A stretch of DNA of 64,000 nt. Origin: Paenibacillus pinisoli. GTDB taxonomy: Bacteria > Bacillota > Bacilli > Paenibacillales > Paenibacillaceae. Positions 27,455 to 36,840 of this stretch are shown piece after piece. A model generated the notes under the pieces. The model did not search any database and had not been told where the DNA came from. It saw nothing but the letters and a program-made list of their open reading frames with translations. Every line of letters starts with the position of its first letter. Position 1 is the first letter of the stretch. The stretch covers positions 1,302,001 through 1,366,000 of the forward strand of contig NZ_QXQB01000001.1 of NCBI RefSeq assembly GCF_003605435.1, read 5' to 3'. Position numbers and translations under genes: made by a program.

Positions 27455-27825
27455 CATGAACGTCCCCATACCTGCTCGTACTGGTCTTCCTTATAGCCTA
27501 CCGTGACCTGCTTGCCGTCCGTTACGATCGGACGCTTGATCAGCATCCCGTGCGAGGCGAGAAGCTCCAGCTTCTCTTCCTCAGACATGCCTGCCAGCTT
27601 GTCCTTTAGCCCTAGCTCGCGATACACTTCGCCAGACGTGTTGAACAGCTTCTTAATGTCCATGCCGCTGATCTGAAGCAGCTGCTTCAGCTCCTTGGCT
27701 GTCGGCGTATCCTCCACGATATGGCGGGTTGTGACCTCGTTTCCTTTGGCCTTCAGCGATTTGATCGCCGCTTTGCATGTGCTGCATTTCGGATATTCAA
27801 TAATGGTTACTTTACGATCTGACAT
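27454..27825 (-). CDS. ArsC/Spx-family thioredoxin-fold protein (YusI/YffB type)
   Basis: A 123-residue protein with the N-terminal redox motif YPKCSTCKAAIKSL (two cysteines spaced CxxC) and the ArsC-family LIKRPIVTDGK near residues 95-105. Family members are arsenate-reductase-like or transcription-modulating (Spx, MgsR); the Arg in KRPIV is the conserved one. A real arsenate function is not indicated, since no ars genes are nearby. It lies 44 bp after the pseudouridine synthase gene and overlaps the aminotransferase. Confidence 0.85.
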   Translation of the reverse strand: MSDRKVTIIEYPKCSTCKAAIKSLKAKGNEVTTRHIVEDTPTAKELKQLLQISGMDIKKLFNTSGEVYRELGLKDKLAGMSEEEKLELLASHGMLIKRPIVTDGKQVTVGYKEDQYEQVWGRS

Positions 27826-27869
27826 AACTATTCTCCATTCTCCTTCCGGTATTCATCACTTAAAGCTGC

Positions 27870-28829
27870 TCATTGTCCCGCTCCAAGCAGCTGCTCCAGC
27901 ATCGCAAGCTCAGCTGGCAATGGCGCATGCCACTCCATCGGCACTTTTGTGATCGGATGAACGAATCCCAGAATTTCCGCATGCAGGGCGTGGCGACCGG
28001 CAGCAAGCTCCCATTCCTCCACACGACCATGCTCCGAACCATAGAATTTGTCTCCGATCAGCGGACATCCGATATGGCGCATATGTACACGTATTTGATG
28101 GGTTCGTCCCGTCTCCAGCTTCAGCCAGACTGAAGCAGCCCCCGATTCGCCTGATCCCGAATAGGAAGCAATCACCTCATAATGCGTGACGGACGGATAG
28201 CCGTCCGGCCTCACTACGCGCAGATGCGGCTGCTCATCGTCCCGGTCAATCGGCTCATCGATTGTGCCGGCAGCCGGCTCGGGCACGCCATACACGTATG
28301 CGCGGTACAGCTTTGTGACAGCCCCAGCTTGCAGCTGCTCCGACAGCTGCTGGTGCACATAGCCTGTTTTTGCAATGGCGACCAGTCCCGAGGTCTCCTC
28401 ATCCAGCCGGTGAATAGGACGGAAGCGGACCCGCTCCCCTTTCTCCTTCCAATGATGCACGACTCCGTTGGCGAGCGTGTTCAAGTAGTGGCCGTGGGTC
28501 GGATGGACAATCATGCCCGCCGGCTTGTTCACGATCAGCAGATCATCGTCTTCATATACCACTTCTATCGGAATGGGCTGAGGCAGGATGTCCTCGGATT
28601 CCTCCTGCTCCATTCGCAATCGGATCATATCTCCAGCCTTAGCTATAGCCGTCGTATAGACCCGCTGCTCATTCACCGTTAGTCCGTGCTCAGTCAGCTT
28701 TACTTGCGAGAGCAGCTTGCGGGATACGCCCAGTCTGCGCTCTAATATCGTCCGAACCTGCTTGCCGTCATCCGCATCCGTAACCTCGACGACAAGCGGG
28801 GCGTAGTAGCGCCCGTTCCATTGTTCCAT
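27870..28829 (-). CDS. RluA-family 23S rRNA/tRNA pseudouridine synthase
   Basis: A 319-residue enzyme with an N-terminal S4-like RNA-binding part (LLSQVKLTEHGLTVNEQRV) and the catalytic domain. The active-site Asp is in IHRLDEETSGLV; the other family blocks VVYEDDDLLIVNKPAGM and ETGRTHQIRVHMRHIGCPLIGD (in short GRTHQIRVHM) are intact. It converts uridine to pseudouridine in structured RNA; the target site is not predictable. Its start overlaps nothing and it lies 7 bp after the cobalamin adenosyltransferase gene. Confidence 0.9.
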   Translation of the reverse strand: MEQWNGRYYAPLVVEVTDADDGKQVRTILERRLGVSRKLLSQVKLTEHGLTVNEQRVYTTAIAKAGDMIRLRMEQEESEDILPQPIPIEVVYEDDDLLIVNKPAGMIVHPTHGHYLNTLANGVVHHWKEKGERVRFRPIHRLDEETSGLVAIAKTGYVHQQLSEQLQAGAVTKLYRAYVYGVPEPAAGTIDEPIDRDDEQPHLRVVRPDGYPSVTHYEVIASYSGSGESGAASVWLKLETGRTHQIRVHMRHIGCPLIGDKFYGSEHGRVEEWELAAGRHALHAEILGFVHPITKVPMEWHAPLPAELAMLEQLLGAGQ

Positions 28830-28836
28830 TGCCGCT

Positions 28837-29439
28837 TCAGCCTTTCTCCTCGGTTGCGCTTTTGCTCTTGGCCTTTCCCTTGCGGAATACTTCCTTGCTT
28901 CTCACATATTCCGTGTCCGGTTCGCCAAGCTTGTAGTTGGCGACGCGGGCTGCTGCGAAGAAATAGTCAGACAGACGGTTCAAGTAGATCAGCACATCCT
29001 GATTGATCGGATGCTCGCCCGATAACGTAACCACTCGCCGCTCCGCCCTGCGGCATACCGTCCTGCACACATGAAGCATGGAGGACAATGCGCTGCCCCC
29101 AGGCAATATAAACCGTGTCAGCTCCGGAGCTTCCACTATATAGCGGTCAATCCACTCCTCCATTCGGACGGACGGCTCCCCATTCATTTTGAAAGGCGCT
29201 CCTTCCTTGGCATACGCCAAATCCGAGCCGCAGTCGAACAGCTCATGCTGGATGTCAAGCAAGTAGTCTGCCATATCCTTAAGCGATTCATATCGGGCCG
29301 CTTCGGCTTGCGCCAGACCCACGAAGCTGTTGAGCTCGTCGATCGTGCCATAAGCCTCTACGCGGATATCATCCTTGCCGACTCTGCCGCCAATAAGCGA
29401 CGTCTGGCCTTTGTCGCCTGTCTTCGTATATAATCTCAT
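28837..29439 (-). CDS. PduO-type ATP:cob(I)alamin adenosyltransferase
   Basis: About 200 residues. The N-terminal RLYTKTGDKGQTSLIGG holds the ATP-binding motif, followed by VEAYGTIDELNSFVGLA, and CRRAERRVV and LNRLSDYFF in the C-terminal half carry the conserved Arg and Asn residues of the trimeric PduO family. It attaches adenosyl to cob(I)alamin to make coenzyme B12. The ATG at 29439 has GGAGG 6 bp upstream and replaces a longer reading. A basic Lys/Ser-rich tail ends the protein. Confidence 0.92.
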   Translation of the reverse strand: MRLYTKTGDKGQTSLIGGRVGKDDIRVEAYGTIDELNSFVGLAQAEAARYESLKDMADYLLDIQHELFDCGSDLAYAKEGAPFKMNGEPSVRMEEWIDRYIVEAPELTRFILPGGSALSSMLHVCRTVCRRAERRVVTLSGEHPINQDVLIYLNRLSDYFFAAARVANYKLGEPDTEYVRSKEVFRKGKAKSKSATEEKG

Positions 29440-29497
29440 CCGTTCCCTCCTCAATCGTCACACAGGCGCATTGCCCGCTCGCAATCTATGATCCAAA

Positions 29498-29535
29498 TAT
29501 AGCAACAGCAGGCCGGATGGACTCCTGACCTGCTG
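29498..29535 (-). terminator. Weak terminator after alaT
   Basis: CAGCAGG pairs with CCTGCTG, with extra pairing in the TCAGGAGTCCATCCGG loop, followed on the minus strand by TTGCTATATTTGG. It lies just after the alaT stop. Confidence 0.5.
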
Positions 29536-29540
29536 ATCGG

Positions 29541-30758
29541 CTAGCCTTGCTTTAATTGATGTACGAAATTGCCGATGCGATCAAGCGCTTCGGTCAATTG
29601 CGTCACGGATGTCGCATACGAGCATCTTAAGTGGCCTTCGCCGCCGAGACCGAACACATCGCCCGGCACCGCCGCGACGCCCGCTTCTTCCAGCAATCGC
29701 TGGGCGAACGTCTCACTCGACATCCCCGTGGATGCGATCGAAGGGAATGCATAGAACGCGCCTTGCGGCTCATGGCAATCCAGTCCGATCTCCCGGAAGC
29801 CCTTCACGACCAGCCTGCGGCGCTGGTTATAAGACTCGACCATCCGGTCCTTCTCCTCCAGACCGTGCTGGAGCGCCTCAAGCGCAGCATATTGCGCCAT
29901 AATCGGAGCGCACATCACTGTATATTGATGAATCTTGAGCATCGCAGCGATAATCTCTTTATGCCCGCAAGCATAACCCATCCGCCAGCCCGTCATCGCG
30001 AACGCCTTGGAGAAGCCGCTGACCAGAATGGTGCGGTCCTTCATTCCCGGCATCGATGCGAAGCTGACATGCTTCTCCCCATAAGTCAGCTCGGCATAGA
30101 TTTCATCCGAAATGACGATGAGGTCGTTCTCTTCCACGAGCTTTGCGATCGGCAGCCAATCCTCATAGGTCATGATGCCGCCCGTCGGATTGCTCGGATA
30201 ACATAAGATAAGTACTTTGGAGCGAGGCGTAATGACCGCTTGCAGCTGCTCTGCGCGCAGCTTGAAGTTATCCGCCGCGAACGTCTCAATGCCAACCGGC
30301 ACGCCGCCGCTAAGCGCCGTTATCGGTGAATAAGAAATATAGCAAGGTTCAGGTATCAGAATCTCGTCGCCCGGCGTAATGAGCGCGCGGAGCGCCAGAT
30401 CGATCGCTTCGCTGCCTCCTACCGTCACGAGAATCTCGCTTGCCGGATCATATTCGACCGAAAACGAGTCATCCAGATATTGCCCGATCGCTTCCCGAAG
30501 CGCAGGCATTCCCGCATTCGACGTATACTGGGTCTTGCCGGACTCCAGCGCGTATACCGCCGCCTCCCGCACATGCCAAGGCGTAACGAAATCAGGCTCG
30601 CCGACGCCAAGCGTTATAATATCCTTGCGCGTGCTGACCAAATCAAAAAACCGGCGGATTCCCGACGGTTTGATGTCTCGAACCAGAGGAGACAAATAGT
30701 CAGCCATCGATTGACGTTGCACAGGGATGGAGGTTCCTTGCGATTTCCCCTTAATCAT
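29541..30758 (-). CDS. alaT: Alanine-type transaminase, AlaT (YugH) family
   Basis: About 405 residues, a fold type I aminotransferase. LGVGEPDFVTP, CYPSNPTGG, VISDEIYAEL and the cofactor lysine in VSGFSKAFAMTGWRMGY are all in place. Together with the Lrp-type regulator 18 bp upstream, it mirrors the B. subtilis alaR-alaT (yugG-yugH) pair that makes alanine from pyruvate. I chose the ATG at 30758 because AAAGGG lies 8 bp upstream; in-frame GTG and ATG codons at 30767 and 30764 are alternatives. Confidence 0.85.
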   Translation of the reverse strand: MIKGKSQGTSIPVQRQSMADYLSPLVRDIKPSGIRRFFDLVSTRKDIITLGVGEPDFVTPWHVREAAVYALESGKTQYTSNAGMPALREAIGQYLDDSFSVEYDPASEILVTVGGSEAIDLALRALITPGDEILIPEPCYISYSPITALSGGVPVGIETFAADNFKLRAEQLQAVITPRSKVLILCYPSNPTGGIMTYEDWLPIAKLVEENDLIVISDEIYAELTYGEKHVSFASMPGMKDRTILVSGFSKAFAMTGWRMGYACGHKEIIAAMLKIHQYTVMCAPIMAQYAALEALQHGLEEKDRMVESYNQRRRLVVKGFREIGLDCHEPQGAFYAFPSIASTGMSSETFAQRLLEEAGVAAVPGDVFGLGGEGHLRCSYATSVTQLTEALDRIGNFVHQLKQG

Positions 30759-30775
30759 CACCATCACCCTTTATG

Positions 30776-31267
30776 TTACGGCGATACCATCAACCGATGG
30801 TCACCTTCGTTTTCCTCGAAGATGATGCCGTCCTGTTTATATTTTTTCAATATGAAAAAGGTCTTGGTCGAAAGCACCGCATCAATCGGCGACAGCTTGT
30901 TGGACACGAAAGAAGCGACTTCCTTCAGTGTCTTCCCTTCAACCTCCACCAGCAAATCATAGGCACCTGACATCAGGTAAACCGATTTCACTTCAGGGTA
31001 CAGATAGATTCGCTCGGCGATGCCTTCGAATCCGCGGCCGCGCTCAGGCGTAATCTGCACTTCGATCAAGGCCGTCACTTTCTCATCGTCCACTTTGCTC
31101 CAGTTCACGACCGTCGCGTATTTGACGATAATATGCTCTTGCTCCATCGCGGCGATGGCTTCCTTCACTTCCTCTACCGGATGATCCAGCATGGTCGCGA
31201 TCAGCTCCGCGTCCCTGCGGGCGTCTTCCTTCAGCAGTTCCAATACTTTCAACTGTAATTCGTTCAT
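30776..31267 (-). CDS. alaR: Lrp/AsnC-family regulator, AlaR-like
   Basis: A 163-residue regulator with an N-terminal helix-turn-helix (LLKEDARRDAELIATML) and a C-terminal RAM ligand domain (ALIEVQITPERGRGF, VKSVYLMSGAYDLLVEVEG). In B. subtilis AlaR activates the alaRT operon; adjacency to an alaT-like gene in the same direction supports the same role. AAGGAG precedes the ATG. The ligand is probably an amino acid. Confidence 0.87.
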   Translation of the reverse strand: MNELQLKVLELLKEDARRDAELIATMLDHPVEEVKEAIAAMEQEHIIVKYATVVNWSKVDDEKVTALIEVQITPERGRGFEGIAERIYLYPEVKSVYLMSGAYDLLVEVEGKTLKEVASFVSNKLSPIDAVLSTKTFFILKKYKQDGIIFEENEGDHRLMVSP

Positions 31268-31348
31268 GCCAAAGCTCCTTCCAGCTCGCCTGCGGTTATA
31301 AAAAATATATTACACCTAATCCCCTTTTCCTGCAAAGAAAAAGTAAAT

Positions 31349-31370
31349 AAAAAAAGACCCCGAAGGGTCT
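31349..31370 (-). terminator. Terminator after the coat-protein gene
   Basis: AGACCC-TTCG-GGGTCT with a TTCG tetraloop and seven T on the minus strand. The stem starts at the base after the stop codon. Confidence 0.9.
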
Positions 31371-31753
31371 TAGCTGTAATACGGCTGCTGCTGGCCGGAT
31401 TGCTGCTGCTGGGCTGGATTAAAGAACGCCCCTTGCTGCGATCCGCTCAGCGACTGCTGAAGCTGCTGCTTTGTTTTCTGGGCAGTCTGCTTGTATTGCT
31501 GAGCTTGCTTGTCCAGCTCTTGTCTAAGAGCCGGGGACGCTGTATTGTACATGTTGCTTTGCTGCATCGCCTGGAACAGTTGTCCTTGCGCCTTCAGCGT
31601 ATTGTCGAGCAGCTTGGTGAACAACTGGCGGATATCCGGACAAGTAGACTCTGTCGCCGCTGTTGCGTACTCGCGCACGACACGCTTCAGATCCGACAGC
31701 ACGGTCGAAGCCAGATCTTCCTCCGTCAGTATGGATTGCGATTGCTGATTCAT
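31370..31753 (-). CDS. CotF-like spore coat protein
   Basis: A 127-residue helical protein of the CotF family (ferritin-like four-helix pattern). TEEDLASTVLSDLKRVVREYATAATES and the Gln-rich tail ending QQQQSGQQQPYYS are typical of spore coat proteins. It should be part of the outer spore shell. I chose the ATG with GGAGGGAATAAG just upstream at 31753; a longer reading to 31933 runs through the intergenic gap. It follows a second small coat-like gene by 35 bp. Confidence 0.8.
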   Translation of the reverse strand: MNQQSQSILTEEDLASTVLSDLKRVVREYATAATESTCPDIRQLFTKLLDNTLKAQGQLFQAMQQSNMYNTASPALRQELDKQAQQYKQTAQKTKQQLQQSLSGSQQGAFFNPAQQQQSGQQQPYYS

Positions 31754-31788
31754 CTTATTCCCTCCAAAACAATATAGGATCACATGCG

Positions 31789-32010
31789 TTATTGAGGCTG
31801 GGTTGGCGCCATCTGCTGATGGTGCTGAATCGCATGCATGAGCGAATCGTAATGCTGTTGGTGCATCTGGATCATCTGGGAGCAGCAGTTCTTGATCGCC
31901 GGTGTTGTAGCCACCGAGACGACCGCCGCGCATTGCTTCATAAGCAAGTCCTCATTGGACATCGAATCCGCGATATATTCCAGTTCCTTCGCTGTCATAG
32001 CCTGCAGCAT
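31789..32010 (-). CDS. Small coat-associated helical protein
   Basis: A 73-residue protein, MLQAMTAKELEYIADSMSNE at the start, rich in Met, Gln and His, with a HQQHYD/IQHHQQM stretch near the end. The pattern resembles the N-terminal half of CotF-like proteins, and the gene pairs with the coat gene downstream. GGAGG precedes the ATG. The two cysteines NCCSQ could cross-link in the spore coat; this is inference. Confidence 0.7.
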   Translation of the reverse strand: MLQAMTAKELEYIADSMSNEDLLMKQCAAVVSVATTPAIKNCCSQMIQMHQQHYDSLMHAIQHHQQMAPTQPQ

Positions 32011-32070
32011 CGTAATCCCTCCTTTTCCCTAGAATTGCTGACTTCCGTATTATGAGCTAATTCCCTTATT

Positions 32071-33246
32071 TTATGTGCCGCTTTCCAAGTCGAATTTCCC
32101 CGTATCTGTAAGGTCCAAATGAACTTCTACTTCTGCCAGCAAATCCTTATCGGGCTTCCACTCCTTGCCCTTGACATGCTGCTTCCAGTAGCCATGATGA
32201 TAACGGTACAGATAATGCTGGAGCTGAAAAACATCCATGCCTTTGCCGACTCCGTAACGGTACGTCGATTCAATCTCTTCCTTGACTCTGGTCTGGATAG
32301 AGCTTACGATCTCGCTCTCCGTCATTTGGCCGTCCAATTCGATCACATGTCCCGTCAGACTTATCGTCAATCGAAGAGATGCCTGATCCGGCGAAGCGGA
32401 CTTCATCTGGATGCGGAACTTCGATTTCGTAATGGATACCGTCGCTTCATTCGGCCCTCCACCCGCTTTTATGAACACCTTCTGGAAGGCTTCGTCCAGC
32501 CAGCGGACGCCGAGCAAATCCTTTTCCGACGCAAAACCCTGATATTGAAAATTTTTGAAGACAAACACTCCGTCTATCAACTGGGTATTCATCTTCTTTT
32601 TGCCGTGCTGCCAGTACTTCTTCGTCGTATTCAGGGCGGGCATCAGTGTCGTCATTCCAGGCTCTCTCAGCAATTGAACCGCATTTTGCATTTTGAGCGG
32701 CTTCAAAAACGTGTACTGCTTAATATGGGGATCAGGCAAATAAAGAATGCTGTTCAGCGGCGACTGGTCGAAGAAGTTTTCCGTCGTTAATACCTTCTCC
32801 AGCTCCTCGTCCGTACCGTAAAGCAGCGACGTATATCTGGACGCCCGCTGCCGGTTCAAGCCGTCTAGCACATCCGCTATTTTGCCAAGCGCGCGTTCAT
32901 GGACAACAATCGCCTTCAAGTGTTCCAAATTCAGCGTCGTATAGGCGCTTCGGCTCAAATTGTAAAACGCCAGCAGCACCGAATCCCCTTTACCCTTCCC
33001 GACCCAAGTTTTTTGGTTGTGCGTCTGCGGCGACTCTGTTTTGGCTACCGCTGCAAAATTAATCATTTGGGTATAGAGGTGGTACTCGCCATTCACATAA
33101 TCAACGCCTATTGCAGAAATATAGCTGACGTCCTGCAAGTTCACTTCATCCCAACAGCCGGCCAGCAGCAGGCAGGCAGCCGCCAAAGTGCCTGCTGAAA
33201 CCAGCTTAAGCTTCTGCATCAATCCCTGCCGGTTGCTCTCATTCAT
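32071..33246 (-). CDS. Spore germination lipoprotein, Ger(x)C family
   Basis: About 391 residues. The signal peptide ends in the lipobox LLLAGC, followed at once by WDEVNLQDVSYISAIGVDY, a hallmark of Ger(x)C proteins. It is the C subunit of a germinant receptor in the spore inner membrane, exposed on the outer face. The ATG overlaps the stop of the A-subunit gene (ATGA), so translation is coupled. I chose this start over a longer reading at 33279 that lacks a site. Confidence 0.92.
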   Translation of the reverse strand: MNESNRQGLMQKLKLVSAGTLAAACLLLAGCWDEVNLQDVSYISAIGVDYVNGEYHLYTQMINFAAVAKTESPQTHNQKTWVGKGKGDSVLLAFYNLSRSAYTTLNLEHLKAIVVHERALGKIADVLDGLNRQRASRYTSLLYGTDEELEKVLTTENFFDQSPLNSILYLPDPHIKQYTFLKPLKMQNAVQLLREPGMTTLMPALNTTKKYWQHGKKKMNTQLIDGVFVFKNFQYQGFASEKDLLGVRWLDEAFQKVFIKAGGGPNEATVSITKSKFRIQMKSASPDQASLRLTISLTGHVIELDGQMTESEIVSSIQTRVKEEIESTYRYGVGKGMDVFQLQHYLYRYHHGYWKQHVKGKEWKPDKDLLAEVEVHLDLTDTGKFDLESGT

Positions 33247-34715
33247 GGCCGCTTCCTCCGGTTCGTACGCAAATCCCATGGCTTCTGAATCAGCGAAGCT
33301 ACAATATCCTTGATCCGCAGCGGCGCAATCGGCTGCAAGTAAGGCTGACCGAACGACTCAAGCGAACACATATACAGCAAGAGCGCGAACATACCGGCGA
33401 AAAAACCGAACATGCCAAGAACCGATGACAGCATCAGAATAAATATTCTAAACAAGGTGACCGATCCCGCCAGCGACTGATTGACCAGCGTGAACGTAGA
33501 GACTGCGGACACAGCTGCCACGACAAGCATCGTGGGTGAAGTCATGCCGGCCCGGATGGCCGCATCGCCAATAATAAGCCCCCCTACTACGGAGACCGTT
33601 TGTCCCACGGGCCTCGGCAATCGGACGCCGGCCTCCCGGAACACTTCAAATAATGTCAGCATTAGAAACATTTCCATCGTAGCCGAGAGCGGCAGCCCGA
33701 TTCGGGAGATCGTCACGGTTGCCAGAAGAGTGAAGGGCACCTGGTCCGTATTAAAGGACGACAGGGCAACCCAAAACCCGGGCAGAAACAGAGACAGCAA
33801 GAGGCCCAGAATGCGAAGCAGTCTCTCAAGCGTCACATAATAAAACGGCAGATGGGAATCCTCCGGCGATTTGATCAGGAGAAGGAGATTGCCCGGACCA
33901 ATCAATGCAGCCGGAGAGCCGTCGACCAGAATTGAGAACCTCCCCTTCATCAGGGATTGCACCACGTAATCCGGCCTGCCCACGTAGTCCATCAACGGGA
34001 ATAAGGCCAGCGGCTGATCGGCCAATCTCTCCTCCAACTCCCCTGCTCCATTCAATGAAGGGAGATCAAGGGAGCGAATCCGTCTCCTTACCTCGTCAAT
34101 CAGTCCGGGCGGCGCCTGCCCCTCCATATGCATCAACGCGATTTCAGTCTGGGTTTCCGAGCCAATCTTGTGGTATTCAATATGCAGATTAGGGGTGCGC
34201 AGCCGCTTGCGGACTAGCGCTATATTAATGGACAGCTGCTCTACGAATCCGTCCCGCGGTCCCTTGAGAGACACTTCCATCGAGGATTCTTCAGGCGTAC
34301 GGGCAGGCTGGTTCGCAATATTACATTCGTAGAAGCCTTCTTCTTCCGAGAACGCAATAATGACGCTCCCGGCGAATAGACGGGCATAGATGTGATCATG
34401 GTCACGGGCATCCAGGGAGACAAAGATCCGGCTTGGATGCTCAGCCTGCGAGATCTCCGGAGACAGAGGCGACTCCGGCGTCTCCTTCCACTTCTCCAAT
34501 GTCGGAAGCAGGCCGAGGTGATACATCTGGCTGTCGATTAACCCGTCGCAGTAGAATATATAAGCCTCCCGCTTGCGGCTTCCTCCGATATGGACCGTTT
34601 GCTCCATTACATCGCTGCAAGGACGGACTCTCTCCCGGAACTGCTCAAGCGTCAGCGGGTCGCAATGATCCCGGCTATTTCCAGTCGGCTCTTCCTTTTG
34701 CAAATTGCCGCTCAT
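33243..34715 (-). CDS. Spore germination protein, GerA-subunit family
   Basis: About 490 residues: a cytoplasmic N-terminal domain (ELEKW/DVMEQTVHIGGSRKREAYIFYCDGLID, in short FYCDGLID), then DGSPAALIGPGNLLLL and PFYYVTLERLLRILGLL leading into four to six membrane segments, with RLPRPVGQTVSVVGGLIIGDAA in the middle. This is the A subunit of a nutrient germinant receptor. Its start overlaps the stop of the upstream B-subunit gene by ATGA; the longer reading to 34895 lies inside that gene. Confidence 0.92.
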   Translation of the reverse strand: MSGNLQKEEPTGNSRDHCDPLTLEQFRERVRPCSDVMEQTVHIGGSRKREAYIFYCDGLIDSQMYHLGLLPTLEKWKETPESPLSPEISQAEHPSRIFVSLDARDHDHIYARLFAGSVIIAFSEEEGFYECNIANQPARTPEESSMEVSLKGPRDGFVEQLSINIALVRKRLRTPNLHIEYHKIGSETQTEIALMHMEGQAPPGLIDEVRRRIRSLDLPSLNGAGELEERLADQPLALFPLMDYVGRPDYVVQSLMKGRFSILVDGSPAALIGPGNLLLLIKSPEDSHLPFYYVTLERLLRILGLLLSLFLPGFWVALSSFNTDQVPFTLLATVTISRIGLPLSATMEMFLMLTLFEVFREAGVRLPRPVGQTVSVVGGLIIGDAAIRAGMTSPTMLVVAAVSAVSTFTLVNQSLAGSVTLFRIFILMLSSVLGMFGFFAGMFALLLYMCSLESFGQPYLQPIAPLRIKDIVASLIQKPWDLRTNRRKRP

Positions 34716-35797
34716 TGTCTCACCTGCCGTTTCTTCACAAAGCTTATCGCATAGACCGCTATGATCAAGCTCATCGTGACTATCCCGAAATAGTGAAAGC
34801 CGAAGCCGATTACTAGCCGATATTGAATCATATGGTTCGTCCAATAGATCGCCATCCCGCATAGCAAAATGCCAATAATAGCCGGGGCCAGCCATTTATG
34901 CTTGGATTTGCTTAACGGATTAAATTCCAATATAAGAAACATGGACAACGATATGCGGATTAAAGCCCCCGAGAGCCACTGGAATATGGCGAAAAAATCG
35001 ACATGCTCAAAATAACGCCCGATCGATACAAGCCGCCATTGAGAGAACGCCGGATACCTCATCTTTTCGGCTTCTCCCGGCCCGAATTCGGATATAGCGC
35101 CTGTCAAGGGACCTACAGCTAGCAAGCCAAGAAATAAAACCAGAACAATCATATGCCAGCGCTTATAGCTTTTTTTTAAGTGGTGCTGCATGAACAGAAG
35201 CATGAACAGCTCGCTAAATGCGGTCAGGCAATCGATAGACGCCCTGACAACAGGCGAGAATCCGTATTCGAGCATAGGCAGCAAATACCGGTAATCCTTG
35301 TGCGGCATATTCGTCGACATCACAAAATCGCCGAGCACGATGACCATTGGCAAGAGCAGGCAGCTCATGTAGGCTATCGTTCTTAGTCCCTTGCAAGCTG
35401 CGTACAAGCATAAAGCCAAAAATACAACTACCACTACATATGTAGGAGTGTTAGGCAAATAAGTGGTACCTGTCCAGGATGAAGTGACAATCAAGGTTTC
35501 AGAGGCAATTAGAAACATGAGGATAAGAAAATAGCCGAGTATGATCCATGCAATAACAGGATGCACGCGATCCTTCAGCCATTTATCGAATCTCTGATGA
35601 CTCATCTTCTTAAGCAGATTGAAAAAAGGTATAGCCGTCCATGGCAAAATAACAAGAAAAGCAAGGATGACTGCCATCCAGGCATCCCGCTTCGCGATCG
35701 TCAGAAGGATGGGAACAATCAGCACATGGTTGACCAGGCCAACCGATAATATCAATATGGCAACAGCCGGAATTAATCCAAAGGGTTTCACATTCAT
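34712..35797 (-). CDS. Spore germination protein, GerB-subunit family (amino acid permease-like)
   Basis: About 361 residues with ten hydrophobic segments, related to amino acid permeases. It is the integral-membrane B subunit that helps bind the germinant. Visible features include VNHVLIVPILLTIAKRD near the start and the NTPTYVVVVVFLALCLYAACKG segment. The ATG at 35797 has AGGAAG about 10 bp upstream. First gene of the B-A-C operon, an order also found in other Paenibacillus receptors. The germinant cannot be told. Confidence 0.9.
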   Translation of the reverse strand: MNVKPFGLIPAVAILILSVGLVNHVLIVPILLTIAKRDAWMAVILAFLVILPWTAIPFFNLLKKMSHQRFDKWLKDRVHPVIAWIILGYFLILMFLIASETLIVTSSWTGTTYLPNTPTYVVVVVFLALCLYAACKGLRTIAYMSCLLLPMVIVLGDFVMSTNMPHKDYRYLLPMLEYGFSPVVRASIDCLTAFSELFMLLFMQHHLKKSYKRWHMIVLVLFLGLLAVGPLTGAISEFGPGEAEKMRYPAFSQWRLVSIGRYFEHVDFFAIFQWLSGALIRISLSMFLILEFNPLSKSKHKWLAPAIIGILLCGMAIYWTNHMIQYRLVIGFGFHYFGIVTMSLIIAVYAISFVKKRQVRQ

Positions 35798-35896
35798 GGC
35801 ATTCACTTCCTCACAACCAAAAGGTTGCCCAGAAGCGAATGCCAAAATGCATATGGAGAGGTAAAATATGATAGCTAAGGGGTTGTAAAAGAGGGT

Positions 35897-36814
35897 TTAG
35901 AATACATCCATGCTCAAGTAGCGCTCGCCTGTATCAGGGGCAATGCACACGACGCGCTTGCCTTCACCCAGGCGCTTCGCCACCTGCATCGCCGCCCATA
36001 CGGAAGCGCCGGAGGACGGGCCTACCAGAATGCCTTCCTTGCGGGCAAGATCGCGCATCGTGCTCAAAGCATCCTCATCGGAGGCTTGGATAATTTCGTC
36101 GTACACCGATGTGTTCAGAATGGCTGGCACAAATCCCGGGCTGGTGCCTACCAGCTTGTGCGGACCAGGCTGGCCGCCTGACAGAACAGGCGAGCCCATC
36201 GGCTCGACGACAGCTACATGAATGCCGGGAACGAGCGCCTTCAGCGTCTCGCCGGTTCCGGTAATCGTACCGCCAGTGCCTGCCGTTGCCACGAACGCAT
36301 CCAGCCGTCCATCGCATTGATCCATAATTTCCAGAGCTGTCGTGGAACGGTGAACATCGGGATTGGCTCTGTTCTCGAATTGATTCGGAATGAAGCTGCC
36401 GGGTATGCCCGCACGAAGCTCTTCCGCCTTGCGGATCGCGCCCGGCATCCGCTCCGCTGCCGGCGTCAGCGCCACTTCCGCGCCGTAAGCCTTCAGCAGC
36501 TTGATTCGCTCCGCCGACATATTGTCCGGCATGACCAGAATCATCTTGTAGCCTCTTGCAGCGGCTGCCATGGCAAGTCCAATGCCCGTATTGCCGCTGG
36601 TAGGCTCGATTACCGTATCGCCCGGCTTGATCAGGCCCTCCCGCTCCGCTGCCTGAATCAGCGAGAATGCGGCGCGGTCCTTTACGCTGCCGCTCGGATT
36701 GAAGCGCTCCAGCTTCACGCACACATCGGCGCTTCCCGCCTGCGCCATCCGGTTCAATTGCACAATCGGCGTATGGCCGATCAACTGAGTCACATCTGTT
36801 ACTGCTCTAGCCAA
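35897..36814 (-). CDS. cysK: Cysteine synthase (O-acetylserine sulfhydrylase)
   Basis: A 305-residue fold type II PLP enzyme. The cofactor lysine is in ERFNPSGSVKDRAAF, the substrate loop is TSGNTGIGLA, and GTGGTITGTGE binds the cofactor phosphate. It makes cysteine from O-acetylserine and sulfide. TTG is the start codon, with AGGA 6 bp upstream; the nearby ATG gives only four codons. No S-box or T-box leader was seen. It lies 27 bp upstream of (and after) the MFS gene in one direction. Confidence 0.93.
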   Translation of the reverse strand: MARAVTDVTQLIGHTPIVQLNRMAQAGSADVCVKLERFNPSGSVKDRAAFSLIQAAEREGLIKPGDTVIEPTSGNTGIGLAMAAAARGYKMILVMPDNMSAERIKLLKAYGAEVALTPAAERMPGAIRKAEELRAGIPGSFIPNQFENRANPDVHRSTTALEIMDQCDGRLDAFVATAGTGGTITGTGETLKALVPGIHVAVVEPMGSPVLSGGQPGPHKLVGTSPGFVPAILNTSVYDEIIQASDEDALSTMRDLARKEGILVGPSSGASVWAAMQVAKRLGEGKRVVCIAPDTGERYLSMDVF

Positions 36815-36840
36815 TAGTCATCCTGCCTCCGTTCATGTTC

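Noticed and set aside
27454..27825. Arsenic resistance gene
   Set aside because: The ArsC-like fold also covers Spx/YusI proteins, and no arsR, arsB or acr3 is present.
28380..28420. Altered active site of the pseudouridine synthase (HRLDEETSG)
   Set aside because: The position after Asp is variable in the family; the catalytic Asp and Thr-Ser-Gly are kept.
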